32,187 nt of DNA from an uncultured Prevotella sp. (GCA_900315695.1 ONAE01000031.1:1-32187); one strand, 5' to 3'. Counted from the stretch's first letter, positions 14,850 through 23,413 are shown. Notes: a model not told the origin generated them from the letters alone. Numbers and translations: made by a program.

Positions 14850-16529
14850 TTAGTACTTGAAGCTACTGCCGCCTACGAACTCACGCATGATGCTCGTAGG
14901 CGGTATATCTTTGTCGCTGATGGGGATGAAGTAGTGGATAAACTTCAACAGGCGATGGGCCTCGGCATACTCCGCACAGTTCTTCGGCACGGAGGAGAGT
15001 ATCACCTCGGCATGGGTGCGCAGTACGGCAAATTCGATGTTGAGTGCTGAATTGAACATCACATCAGCCGTTTCCTGATATGGGAAAATCCACTGCTCTT
15101 CGGCTTCACACACGTTTTTCCACTGACTGATGGTCTCACGGGCTGTATAAGCGCCCTTGTTGTAATCGCGGATGATACGGCGCAACAGACGGTTATCCTG
15201 GGTGGGGATCCAGTTATGATCGTCGAGCGAGATGCTGGTAAGTGCAGAGATATAGATCTTGTATTTCAGCGTATCGTCGATACCTGCTGTCAACAAAGGA
15301 TTCAGGGCGTGGATACCCTCAATAATCAGCACACTATCGTTTTTAAGCTGGAGCCGTTTGCCGTTATATTCGCGTTTGCCTGTCACGAAGTTGTATTCTG
15401 GCACCTCTACCGTCTCACCTTTCATCAGGCGTGACAGATGGTCGCCCAGAAGTTTGTAATCGACAGTCTCGATGTTATCGAAATCGTACTGTCCGTTAGG
15501 CAACTTTGGCGTGTCCAAACGGTTCACGAAGTAATCGTCGGTAGAGAATGAGAGGGGACGGAGGCCACAAGCGAGAAGCTGTACTGACAGGCGTTTGCAG
15601 AAAGTGGATTTACCAGAACTGGAGGGGCCGGTGATCAACACGAGCTTGATGGGATTCGTCTCACGATGGAAGCGGGCATCAATCTCCTCGGCAATCTTTA
15701 CGATCTTCTTCTCCTGCAGGGCCTCGCTCACCTGAATCAGTTCTGAGGCATAGCCGCGCAGAATGGCCTTGTTCACATCGCCGGCATTCGAGAGTCGCAT
15801 GATGATGTCCCAGCGCACCTTCTCAGCAAACACCTCAAACGTACGGGGCTGATCCACCCTTTCTGCCAGCACAAGGGGATTACGTCTATCGGGCACTCTT
15901 AACAGAAGTCCGTCCTGATAGCGCTCTAGCCCCCATACCTTCAGATAGCCTGCAGAGGGCACGAGCGGGCCATAGTAGTAATCCACGGTGTCGCCTAAAG
16001 TATAATAGTCGGTATAGACCTGTCCGCTGGTTTCCAACAACTTTACCTTGTCGGTAAAACCTCGCTCACGGAACACACGGATGGCCTCCTCCATGGTAGA
16101 TTCCGTGCGACGGAAAGGCATATCGGCATCGATAATCTCCTGCATGCGGGTGCAGATACGCTTGACATCGGCATCAGTGAGGGTTTCACCTGTACGTTTC
16201 TTAAAATTACAATAGTACCCGCGCGCGAGAGGGTGCTCGATGAAAAGCTTACTGCTAGGGAACGTATCGCTCACCGCTTTATAGAGCACAAAGCAAAGTG
16301 AACGCACATAAACTCGACGCCCAGAGCCGTCGCTGGCATCGAGAAACTCCACATCACGGTTATTGAAAAGACGGTACTTCAGACCCTGCGAGGCATTGTT
16401 TACCTTCGCCGATACAACAGGATAAGCCATGTTCAGCTCGTCGGCATAAGCCTGATAGACCTCTGCCAGCGAGGTTCCCTCAGGAAAGCTTTTGGTAATG
16501 CCGTTGTTCTTGCAGCGTATCTGGAGCAT
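14850..16529 (-). CDS. Second nucleoside kinase, uridine-kinase-like, next to upp
   Basis: A 559-residue paralogue of the protein at 7975-9672 with the same architecture: TGS-like start (LQIRCKNNGITKSFPEGTS), a ThrRS-like second domain (KLFIEHPLARGYYCNF), and a P-loop kinase with GPSSSGKST at 301-309, STDDYFVNR, YDFDNIETVD, IIEGIHALNP and NRLLRRIIRDYN. Shared stretches such as LIQxSEALQEKKI and the C-terminal PPTSxxREFxGGSSF show common ancestry. It lies 6 bp after upp in the same direction, so the two are almost surely one operon, which supports a role in uridine/pyrimidine salvage. The long N terminus is not found in classical Udk and has no proven role here. Confidence 0.88.
   Translation of the reverse strand: MLQIRCKNNGITKSFPEGTSLAEVYQAYADELNMAYPVVSAKVNNASQGLKYRLFNNRDVEFLDASDGSGRRVYVRSLCFVLYKAVSDTFPSSKLFIEHPLARGYYCNFKKRTGETLTDADVKRICTRMQEIIDADMPFRRTESTMEEAIRVFRERGFTDKVKLLETSGQVYTDYYTLGDTVDYYYGPLVPSAGYLKVWGLERYQDGLLLRVPDRRNPLVLAERVDQPRTFEVFAEKVRWDIIMRLSNAGDVNKAILRGYASELIQVSEALQEKKIVKIAEEIDARFHRETNPIKLVLITGPSSSGKSTFCKRLSVQLLACGLRPLSFSTDDYFVNRLDTPKLPNGQYDFDNIETVDYKLLGDHLSRLMKGETVEVPEYNFVTGKREYNGKRLQLKNDSVLIIEGIHALNPLLTAGIDDTLKYKIYISALTSISLDDHNWIPTQDNRLLRRIIRDYNKGAYTARETISQWKNVCEAEEQWIFPYQETADVMFNSALNIEFAVLRTHAEVILSSVPKNCAEYAEAHRLLKFIHYFIPISDKDIPPTSIMREFVGGSSFKY
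14869..14903. terminator. 10-bp hairpin at the convergent gene ends
   Basis: CCGCCTACGA at 14869-14878 pairs perfectly with 14894-14903, 15-nt loop. It lies inside the last codons of the minus-strand kinase and 24 bp past the SLC13 stop codon. There is no T-run, so a role as a two-way transcription stop is only possible. Confidence 0.35.
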
Positions 16530-16535
16530 AGACTT

Positions 16536-17222
16536 TTATAATTTGTCGGCAATCTTACGAAAACTCTGAAGTTTCTCACCGAAGCAGAGATCACCACAGT
16601 CGCCAAATCCAGGTACGATATACTTTTGTGCGTTCATGCCCTCATCGATGGAGGCACACCAGATTGAGGCATTGTCGGGAAGTGCTTCCTTCACCACCTC
16701 TATGCCCTCAGGAGCGGCGATGATACAACACACATGAATCTTCTTCGGTTTGCCAGACATGAGCAAGGCCTCAATGGCAGCTGCCATTGAGCCACCCGTA
16801 GCCAACATTGGATCAGCGATGATGAGGGTCTTACCCTTCACGCTGGGAGCAGCGATGTAGTCGGCATGGATGCCCACCTCGGTATGCTCGCGGTTGATAT
16901 ACATACGGAAGGCCGACACATAAGCATTGTCTGCACGATCGAAGATGTTAAGGAATCCCTGGTGGAATGGCAGTCCGGCACGAAGCACGGTACCCAGAAC
17001 GATATCGTCTTTCGGAAGAGGGATATCCAACGTGCCAAGGGGTGTTGTCACTGTCTTGGGCTTATATTCAAGCTTCTTGGAAACCTCATAAGCCATCAGC
17101 TCACCTATGCGTTCCACATTATGACGGAACGTAAGACGGTTTTTCTGGTAACTCTTATCACGGAGTTCTGACATGTACTGGTTGATGATACTGTTCTGTT
17201 CTGAGAAATTAAAAACTTCCAT
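16536..17222 (-). CDS. upp: Uracil phosphoribosyltransferase
   Basis: A 228-residue enzyme making UMP from uracil and PRPP. The PRPP-binding loop is LIIADPMLATGGSM, and the C-terminal uracil-binding element is PGFGDCGDLCFG. VLGTVLRAGLPFHQGF corresponds to the family's RAGLP motif. It is longer than the 208-residue E. coli enzyme, mainly because of an N-terminal extension (MEVFNFSEQNSIINQYMSEL) that I expect in Bacteroidota members. It is first in a two-gene operon with the nucleoside kinase at 14850-16529, six bases apart, giving two routes to UMP. Confidence 0.95.
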   Translation of the reverse strand: MEVFNFSEQNSIINQYMSELRDKSYQKNRLTFRHNVERIGELMAYEVSKKLEYKPKTVTTPLGTLDIPLPKDDIVLGTVLRAGLPFHQGFLNIFDRADNAYVSAFRMYINREHTEVGIHADYIAAPSVKGKTLIIADPMLATGGSMAAAIEALLMSGKPKKIHVCCIIAAPEGIEVVKEALPDNASIWCASIDEGMNAQKYIVPGFGDCGDLCFGEKLQSFRKIADKL

Positions 17223-17251
17223 TTTTATATCGTTTTAAGTTTGTTTGGGTG

Positions 17252-17259
17252 CAAAAATA
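17252..17259 (-). promoter_or_regulatory. -7 box of the upp operon
   Basis: TATTTTTG followed by C on the minus strand, about 30 nt before ATG 17222. No clear -33 box at the usual spacing. Confidence 0.5.
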
Positions 17260-17302
17260 AGAAAAAAAAGGGAAAAAGCCAGCAAATATAGAAAAAAAAC
17301 AC

Positions 17303-17310
17303 TATCTTTG
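17303..17310 (+). promoter_or_regulatory. -7 box of the hybrid sensor gene
   Basis: TATCTTTG followed by CACC, 20 nt before ATG 17331. It is divergent from the upp promoter, 43 bp apart. Confidence 0.6.
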
Positions 17311-17330
17311 CACCATAAAACCAAAAACCG

Positions 17331-19538
17331 ATGAAAAGGTCACTGCTTTACCTAACCATCATCACAGCCCTCATCTGTAGTGCATGCACCAGTCACAAAC
17401 CGAAATACGTGATTGGCGTCTCCCAGTGTTCTGAGGACATCTGGCGCGACTGGCAAAACTCTGAGATGATGCTTGAGAGCACGCTTCACGACGGGGTGGA
17501 ACTGCGTTTCACAACAGCGCGTGACAACTCTAAGAGACAGATTCTGCAGATTGACAGTCTGGTGGAAAGTGGCATCCAGCTGCTTATCGTAGCACCTAAT
17601 CAGCTGGCATCTGTGACACCTGCCATCAACCGTGCCTTCGACAAAGGTATCCCTGTGATTGTGTTTGAGCGCAAGACCGACTCTCCCAAATATACAGCTT
17701 TCGTCAGTGCAGACAACTACGAGATTGGCCATATCATGGGTAACTACGTAGCCATGCGTCTTCAAGGCAAAGGTCGCGTGATGGAGATTCTCGGACTGAA
17801 AGGATCCTCCCCCTCAGAGGAGCGGCATAAAGGCTTTACTGATGCTTTGAAGAATTCTGGTATCGAGATAGTAGCGACCCTGCAAAGCGACTGGACTGAG
17901 GAGAAGGGGTATGAAGCCGTGAAGAACTATACGGGTAACCTCGAAGAGATTGACCTAGTATTTGCCCATAACGATCGCTCGGCCCTCGGTGCACGAAGAG
18001 CTTTTATTGCAGCACATGTGGAGAAGCTCCCACTCTTCTGCGGTATCGACGGTCTGCCAGGCAAAGACGGTGGTATCCAGATGGTGCGGAACAGGGTACT
18101 TGATGCCTCATACATCTATCCTACCCGTGGTGACCAACTTTTGCAACTGGCCCTTGACATCCTTGACGGCAAGCCCTTCCAGAAGGAAACCATGCTTACC
18201 TCAGCTATTGTGACTAGCGAGAACGCTGATGTGCTGATGCTTGAGAGCGACGAGGTGATGCGCCAGTCACAGCGTATGACGCGCCTGAAAAATAAGGCCG
18301 ATGAGTATATCCAACAACTCGGCACGCAGAAAACCATCTCTATTATGGCTGTCATCCTTATCTTCCTGCTGCTGACTATGATTGTAGGTATCTATTACTA
18401 CTTCCTGCAACATGCCCGCATCAGCGATGAACGTAATAAGATGGAGCGAGAGAAACTCGATTTCTACACCCAGGTGAGTCACGAACTGCGTACCCCACTG
18501 ACCCTGATTCAGGGACCGCTCGAAGAACTGACGGAGACAAAGGAAGCCAAGAATGCCAGTTCTGAAACCAAAGCACTCTACCTCATTCTGCGTCGTAACA
18601 CCAATCTGCTGATAAATCTTATCAACAAGATGCTCGACGTGCAGGCCACAGGCAGTCTGGACGTTCTAACTACAGGAAACCAGGAGACAGTAATGGCACC
18701 TACTACAACAAATCTGCCAACAGCCTCACCGAAAGACGATGGTCAATCGAATACCATCCTTATTGTAGATGATAATGCTGATATCCGCACTCTGTTGCGT
18801 CACATCTTGCAAGACCGCTATCAGGTGAACGAGGCGGACGATGGTCAGCAGGGACTCCATTTAGCCAATGAGATTGTACCCGACCTGATTGTCAGCGACG
18901 TGATGATGCCAGTGATGAACGGTTTAGAGTTCTGTCAACGTGTAAAGGACAACTTTGTCACCTCGCATATTCCCGTCATCCTGCTTACGGCCCGTGCCTT
19001 AAGCAAACATCAGGTGGAAGGCTATGAGAGCGGTGCTGATGCCTATATCACGAAACCTTTCTCTTCCGACGTGCTTCTGGCTTGTATCGACAACCTGCTG
19101 AAGAATCGTATGCGCCTGAAAGATCTCTTCAGTAGTGATGAAGAGAAAGAGGTTAAGGAGATCCCCCAGCCGGAAGAGCCTATTGTAGAACAGCAGAAGA
19201 AGGAAGACAAGTTTATGATTAAGTTCCGCGAATTCATCGAACGGAATATGTCAGACAGCGACTTAGGTGTAGAAAGCATCGGTGCCGAACTTGGTCTCTC
19301 ACGCGTACAACTTTATAGAAAAGTGAAGGCCCTTACTGGTCAGTCACCGGTAGAGCTGCTACGCACGGCACGTCTTCACAAGGCACGTCGCCTACTTCAA
19401 GAGTCAGGCAAGAGCATCTCAGAAGTAGCCTATGAGGTAGGATTTACTGCCCCCAGCTACTTTACGAAATGTTTCAAGGATGAATTTGGCATTAGTCCCT
19501 CCGATCTCAATTCTCAAAATCGGGGCGGCACTGCCTGA
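17331..19538 (+). CDS. PBP-type hybrid two-component regulator lacking the ATPase domain
   Basis: 735 residues. N-terminal signal or lipobox-like segment (ending ICSAC near residue 19), then a LacI/ribose-type periplasmic binding domain to about 320 (VIGVSQCSEDIWRDW, LLIVAPNQ, VIVFERKT, FAHNDRSALGARRAF). One membrane helix follows (about 336-360), then a HisKA helix with the phospho-histidine at 384 in HELRTPLTLIQGPLEEL. Next comes not an ATPase domain but a 40-residue Thr/Ser-rich linker, then a receiver domain from about 475 (acidic pair 480-481, phospho-acceptor Asp 523 in SDVMMP) and an AraC-type helix-turn-helix (about 630-732). Full-length relatives are some 150-200 residues longer. Without N, G1 and G2 boxes it cannot phosphorylate itself. 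The frame is intact. No glycan-use genes adjoin it. Confidence 0.88.
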   Translation: MKRSLLYLTIITALICSACTSHKPKYVIGVSQCSEDIWRDWQNSEMMLESTLHDGVELRFTTARDNSKRQILQIDSLVESGIQLLIVAPNQLASVTPAINRAFDKGIPVIVFERKTDSPKYTAFVSADNYEIGHIMGNYVAMRLQGKGRVMEILGLKGSSPSEERHKGFTDALKNSGIEIVATLQSDWTEEKGYEAVKNYTGNLEEIDLVFAHNDRSALGARRAFIAAHVEKLPLFCGIDGLPGKDGGIQMVRNRVLDASYIYPTRGDQLLQLALDILDGKPFQKETMLTSAIVTSENADVLMLESDEVMRQSQRMTRLKNKADEYIQQLGTQKTISIMAVILIFLLLTMIVGIYYYFLQHARISDERNKMEREKLDFYTQVSHELRTPLTLIQGPLEELTETKEAKNASSETKALYLILRRNTNLLINLINKMLDVQATGSLDVLTTGNQETVMAPTTTNLPTASPKDDGQSNTILIVDDNADIRTLLRHILQDRYQVNEADDGQQGLHLANEIVPDLIVSDVMMPVMNGLEFCQRVKDNFVTSHIPVILLTARALSKHQVEGYESGADAYITKPFSSDVLLACIDNLLKNRMRLKDLFSSDEEKEVKEIPQPEEPIVEQQKKEDKFMIKFREFIERNMSDSDLGVESIGAELGLSRVQLYRKVKALTGQSPVELLRTARLHKARRLLQESGKSISEVAYEVGFTAPSYFTKCFKDEFGISPSDLNSQNRGGTA

Positions 19539-20385
19539 TCACAATGGGAATCTCCTCTGCAGTAGCGCCTTGTTCGGTAATGGTTAGTCTCACCATCGCC
19601 CCGTGACTGTTGAGATCACGTCTCGGATCGAAGATGAAATTACCCAGACCATAGAAGATGGGCTTCCCCTGATAGGTTTCCATCGGCTGTCTGGTGTGCG
19701 TATGATGGCACACCAGACAGTCGGCTCCGGCATCAATTAGCTGACGAGCCTCATAACGTTGACGGGGCACTACCTCCACATGGTTCTCCCATCCCCAATG
19801 CAGACTCACGATGATAAAACACTTGGGATCGGCCTGCCTTAACTGGGCAATACGCTGGCTGAGCGCCTCTATCGTCTGTTGACTCACACAGGGTTGGTCT
19901 GGCAGACGGGAAAAGTTCTCCAGAGCCAACTGCAACGAGGCGATTAACCACACCCTGCGCGGACTATCAGTTAACAACACTGGCTCATCAGCCTCCTCCT
20001 GGTTTTGCCCAGCCCCGACGGGTGTCATACCTGCCTTGATGATGTTCTCCCTAGTGTCCATCAGTCCGATGCGCCCTTGGTCAATACTGTGGTTATTCGC
20101 CAGATTCAGGTGAGTCACTCCATGCCTGTTCAAGCTACTCAGCCATTCTGGTTCTGCCCGAAAAACATACTGCTTGAATACAGGGGCATGAATTTTCGTG
20201 GCGGGGCACTCCAAATTACCCACCACAGCATCCGAGGTTTGGAATACGGAATCGATACCTGCCGAGAACAACTGGTCTATACCCTTTTGCTCCACCACCT
20301 GACGCACCCCGCGATCGAGCAGGATGTCGCCAGTCAGTGTAATGACAAACGAGCTAACAGCCAGTACTATAGAAGAAACGTTCAT
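19507..20385 (-). CDS. CapA-family metallophosphatase-like protein
   Basis: A 292-residue CapA/PgsA-type protein. Key blocks: TGDILLDRG (residues 18-26), NLECPATKI, FRAEPEWL, HLNLANNHSIDQG, VSLHWGWENHVE, CLVCHHTHTRQPME and YGLGNFIFDP. These histidine/aspartate/asparagine sites form a calcineurin-like metal centre. CapA was named for poly-gamma-glutamate capsule export but most homologues have unknown substrates, and no pgsB/C genes are near. The hydrophobic N terminus is short, so export is likely but not certain. It overlaps the DUF3160 gene by 32 bp, suggesting coupled translation, and its 3' end overlaps the convergent sensor gene by 32 bp. Confidence 0.9.
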   Translation of the reverse strand: MNVSSIVLAVSSFVITLTGDILLDRGVRQVVEQKGIDQLFSAGIDSVFQTSDAVVGNLECPATKIHAPVFKQYVFRAEPEWLSSLNRHGVTHLNLANNHSIDQGRIGLMDTRENIIKAGMTPVGAGQNQEEADEPVLLTDSPRRVWLIASLQLALENFSRLPDQPCVSQQTIEALSQRIAQLRQADPKCFIIVSLHWGWENHVEVVPRQRYEARQLIDAGADCLVCHHTHTRQPMETYQGKPIFYGLGNFIFDPRRDLNSHGAMVRLTITEQGATAEEIPIVIRQCRPDFEN

Positions 20386-22732
20386 TCGTATGGGGCACTT
20401 CCTTCAGCGGCACGATAACATCCTTCATCCAGACAGGGCGTCCCTCATCGGGATCGGTCTCCATCTGCTTCTGCCACTCCTCGTCTGTCAATCTCTGCAT
20501 ATTCACCGGACGTTTGGTCTCACGGTATGAGAGCACGGCACCACGCATGAGCCAGAGGTAGCCATCGACCTCTACGATACAATAAATCTCATCAGCCAAT
20601 CCCACGCCAACATACATCACACTCTTCGCTGGGTTGTTGTCGGCATTGGCAGTATAGACATCGGCAATCAGCGCCACCTTACGATCGGTACCTTCCACAT
20701 CATCCCAGCCCATCAGATACATATCCTTGTCACGTACCAGGTCGAGTGAGATGTTCTCAAACGTCGCACCGATATGTTTCAGTTCATCGTAGTCGGCCTC
20801 GTCCAATTTCCTGCCTGTCAGCTCACGCTCACTCACACGCAACAGGAATTCTGCCTCTTCTTTGAGACGAGTGGTGGCATTCTCCGCTTTCTCGGTAGTC
20901 AAATGATAGCGCTCCAGCACATCGGCTGTCGCTTTCAGCAGGCTAATGGCCTTACGCCAGAACTTCACATTGGGTTCCACATAACCTGTCACTACAGGCT
21001 CTGGGGGACCACCTCCGCCACACTCAGCGCCAAAGGGCTGCTTGGCATAGAGGATAGCATCGTGTTTCAGCTCTGCCCATGAAGCCAGTGCCGCATTCAG
21101 GTCTTTTTTCTGCCATTCAGTAGTGAGCATAAAGTAAGGATAGCCTTTGCAGGTGTCGTTCACCGTCTTCAAAGCATCCATCCAGCGGGTACTGACGGTC
21201 TGTTGCCAGTCGATCTCCTTCATGCGTTCCTTCATCTTACTTAGAGCCGCTACGAAGCCATCCCACTTCTGCGCCTCCTTCAACTCATCAATCAGGATTC
21301 GTTCTGCCGACTTCACACCCATTGAAGCCATCACATCGAGGCCCTTGGGCAGGTCACGCTGGGTGGGAGTATTGTCATAATCCACCATCTCAAGCAGCAC
21401 CTCGCTGTCAGGCATATAACGCTGCGGCAGAAGATTGATCTTATAGGGACTGCTGTATTCGTATTTTGGACGGATGCGCGTCTGCCGTTGTGCCAACGAC
21501 TCGATCTCCCCACGCAACTGAGCCATTGCCTTCTTGTTCTTCAACAGCTCACTGGCCTTGCGTCCCTTCATCAACTCATACACCTGCATGATGGTGATAT
21601 TGTCGGGTGCTCCGAAAAGCCATGTCATAGGCTCATACAGCTGTTGGTACAGGTCACGCATCTTTGCGTCTTCAGCCGTCAACTCAGCCAGCACGAGAGC
21701 CGTCTGTAACTGCGAAGGGTTATCTGTACCAAAGGGTACTGTCTGCAGCCACATCATCGCCTTGAAGTAGGTCTTCAGTGTATCGTTGCGAGTATAATGT
21801 CCACGCGGACGGAACAGCGGATAAGTGAAAGGAATATCGATATATCCGAGGTATTCAGAGTTTGCGAGCATAGACGCATTGACCTTCTCGACTTCGTCGG
21901 CAACAGTACCCGCAGCCCCCTTTTCTCCTTTGATCAGGGCACACCCCACATCGAAATAGGTCTTCAACCACAGCTGTTCCGGTGTCGTGCCATTAGTCAA
22001 CTGCCGTCCCCGTTCACACAACTGCAGCACTACATCGTGCAGTTTTTCCTGCTCAATCTCACGTAACAGACAGTCGAAGTAGAGATGATATAGTTGCAGA
22101 TAGAGATCGGTGGTCACAAAGTTTGGAAAATTGGAATAGTCGTTGCTCTCATATACCTGGAACAGCTGGTTGTGCTGGGCAGGCACGATAGCGAATCCGT
22201 TACGTCCCAGCTTATCTTTCAGGCGGGCATCGAACGTTTCCATCTGCATAGCGTTCACCACATTATCCATGTTAACACGGTGACCGTTGACACGCGACTT
22301 GAAGTTCTGCTGCTTCAATTCCTTCTCACGCGCCTGCAACTTGTTGATAAACGCATATTCCGGCTTACTGATCTTGAAGGGCATCTTAGCATCGGCCTTA
22401 TAGTAGTCATCACGCTCATAGCCCGTCATCAGATCCTCCACCTTGCCCCAGCGTGCCCACATCAGTGAGTCATACCATGAGGTACACTGGAACACGCCAC
22501 GTAGGAAAGCATCGCGGAAAGGGAAGCCCTCTCGGGCATAGAAACTGTTACGAAGCACGCGCAGCTCCGTCAGACTCAGCTGCGAGATGTCTTGATCCAG
22601 GTTCACACGTTTGTTCAACTGCTCCACGTCGATACCGCCCTTGCCGGGCACTATCGCACGTTTCACCTTCTGTGCCATAGCCGTCATGGCCATCAGGCAC
22701 AACATGACTACAAAAAACTTCTTCATTTTCAT
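20354..22732 (-). CDS. DUF3160 domain protein, exported
   Basis: A 792-residue protein with a signal peptide (MKMKKFFVVMLCLMAMTAMAQ) and a long mostly helical body that I recognise as DUF3160. It has LTELRVLRNSFYAREGFPF near residue 53 (an LRxxRNxxYAxxG motif) and FVTTDLYLQLYHLYFDCLLR around 205-225. Later come LWLMRGAVLSY and PVWMKDVIVPL near the C terminus. Family function is unknown; the LRxxRN motif occurs in periplasmic YARHG-type domains. It is the middle gene of an apparent operon with the small exported protein upstream (24 bp gap) and CapA downstream (overlap). All three are predicted to leave the cytoplasm, which points to an envelope task. Confidence 0.85.
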   Translation of the reverse strand: MKMKKFFVVMLCLMAMTAMAQKVKRAIVPGKGGIDVEQLNKRVNLDQDISQLSLTELRVLRNSFYAREGFPFRDAFLRGVFQCTSWYDSLMWARWGKVEDLMTGYERDDYYKADAKMPFKISKPEYAFINKLQAREKELKQQNFKSRVNGHRVNMDNVVNAMQMETFDARLKDKLGRNGFAIVPAQHNQLFQVYESNDYSNFPNFVTTDLYLQLYHLYFDCLLREIEQEKLHDVVLQLCERGRQLTNGTTPEQLWLKTYFDVGCALIKGEKGAAGTVADEVEKVNASMLANSEYLGYIDIPFTYPLFRPRGHYTRNDTLKTYFKAMMWLQTVPFGTDNPSQLQTALVLAELTAEDAKMRDLYQQLYEPMTWLFGAPDNITIMQVYELMKGRKASELLKNKKAMAQLRGEIESLAQRQTRIRPKYEYSSPYKINLLPQRYMPDSEVLLEMVDYDNTPTQRDLPKGLDVMASMGVKSAERILIDELKEAQKWDGFVAALSKMKERMKEIDWQQTVSTRWMDALKTVNDTCKGYPYFMLTTEWQKKDLNAALASWAELKHDAILYAKQPFGAECGGGGPPEPVVTGYVEPNVKFWRKAISLLKATADVLERYHLTTEKAENATTRLKEEAEFLLRVSERELTGRKLDEADYDELKHIGATFENISLDLVRDKDMYLMGWDDVEGTDRKVALIADVYTANADNNPAKSVMYVGVGLADEIYCIVEVDGYLWLMRGAVLSYRETKRPVNMQRLTDEEWQKQMETDPDEGRPVWMKDVIVPLKEVPHTNERFFYSTGC

Positions 22733-22756
22733 CTCTCTTATAGTTTGCGATTCTTT

Positions 22757-23263
22757 CTATTTATTTTCAAACACCCCCATTGCTTCTAGTTTACTCACGT
22801 TTCTCACCAGATAGCGTTCGAATGCCATACCGAAGTCGTCCCAGCGGTATTCCGCCACTGTGTATTGCCCCTTGGCATTGGTCTCCAAACTGCGAACACA
22901 ACCATCACGATAGTGAAAGTCTTGCAAAATGCCACCTAACTTCGATCCCATCCACATCGGCCTCACCAGTCCCTGGTAGTTCTTAAAGATAAACAGGCGC
23001 CTGCCCTTCTCCGGGTAAAAGCGTGTGGCTTTAACCACACCCACCAGAGCCTCTATGGTACCATTGCCATCCACGTCGCCCTCCTCCATCCGATACACTG
23101 GGTAGGGCAGTGTCCACTGATGGCTCGTCGAGTCGGTAGTTAGTGTCAACAGGTACAGGCTGTCGGTCTTCTGCACCAATGAGAAGGTCTGCGCCTGACA
23201 CACCGCGGTCAGCCATCCCCACACGACAAGTACCCCTAATCGCTGCCACCATTGTTTCATCAT
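22757..23263 (-). CDS. Small exported protein with a DVDGNG loop
   Basis: From ATG 23263 it encodes 168 residues opening with a signal peptide (MMKQWWQRLGVLVVWGWLTA, cleavage after CQAQ). The longer frame starting at 23356 is rejected because the promoter lies inside it. The mature part has EEGDVDGNGTIEALVGVV, similar to the D-x-D-G-x-G loops of FG-GAP or EF-hand-like calcium sites, then RRLFIFKNYQGLVRPMWMGS and an ending of alternating strands. I do not recognise a named family. It is first in the operon with DUF3160 and CapA. ATG 23260 immediately after is an equally good start. Confidence 0.72.
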   Translation of the reverse strand: MMKQWWQRLGVLVVWGWLTAVCQAQTFSLVQKTDSLYLLTLTTDSTSHQWTLPYPVYRMEEGDVDGNGTIEALVGVVKATRFYPEKGRRLFIFKNYQGLVRPMWMGSKLGGILQDFHYRDGCVRSLETNAKGQYTVAEYRWDDFGMAFERYLVRNVSKLEAMGVFENK

Positions 23264-23267
23264 AGTG

Positions 23268-23299
23268 CAAAGATACGTAAAAATCTGATGCACTCCAAA
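23268..23299 (-). promoter_or_regulatory. Promoter of the DUF3160 operon, almost leaderless
   Basis: On the minus strand TTTG (23296-23299), 20 nt, TATCTTTG (23268-23275), a perfect consensus. Only four bases separate it from the first ATG of the gene, so transcription should start at or within the start codons. Confidence 0.75.
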
Positions 23300-23347
23300 C
23301 AATTTCTCATTTTTCGTTGAATAAAAAAAAGGGTTCGCTGAATAAAA

Positions 23348-23378
23348 TTGGTTCACGAGCCGTTTTGCCTTACCTTTG
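23348..23378 (+). promoter_or_regulatory. Promoter of the lipoprotein-two-component operon
   Basis: TTGG (23348-23351), 19 nt, TACCTTTG (23371-23378). The leader to ATG 23414 is about 28 nt. It is divergent from the DUF3160 operon promoter. Confidence 0.65.
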
Positions 23379-23413
23379 CACCATCAAATTATCATTAAAT
23401 AAGCTAAAGCAAT

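Noticed and set aside
23264-23356. 31-residue N-terminal extension of the small DVDGNG protein
   Set aside because: It contains the complete promoter and would place a signal peptide in the middle of the protein.
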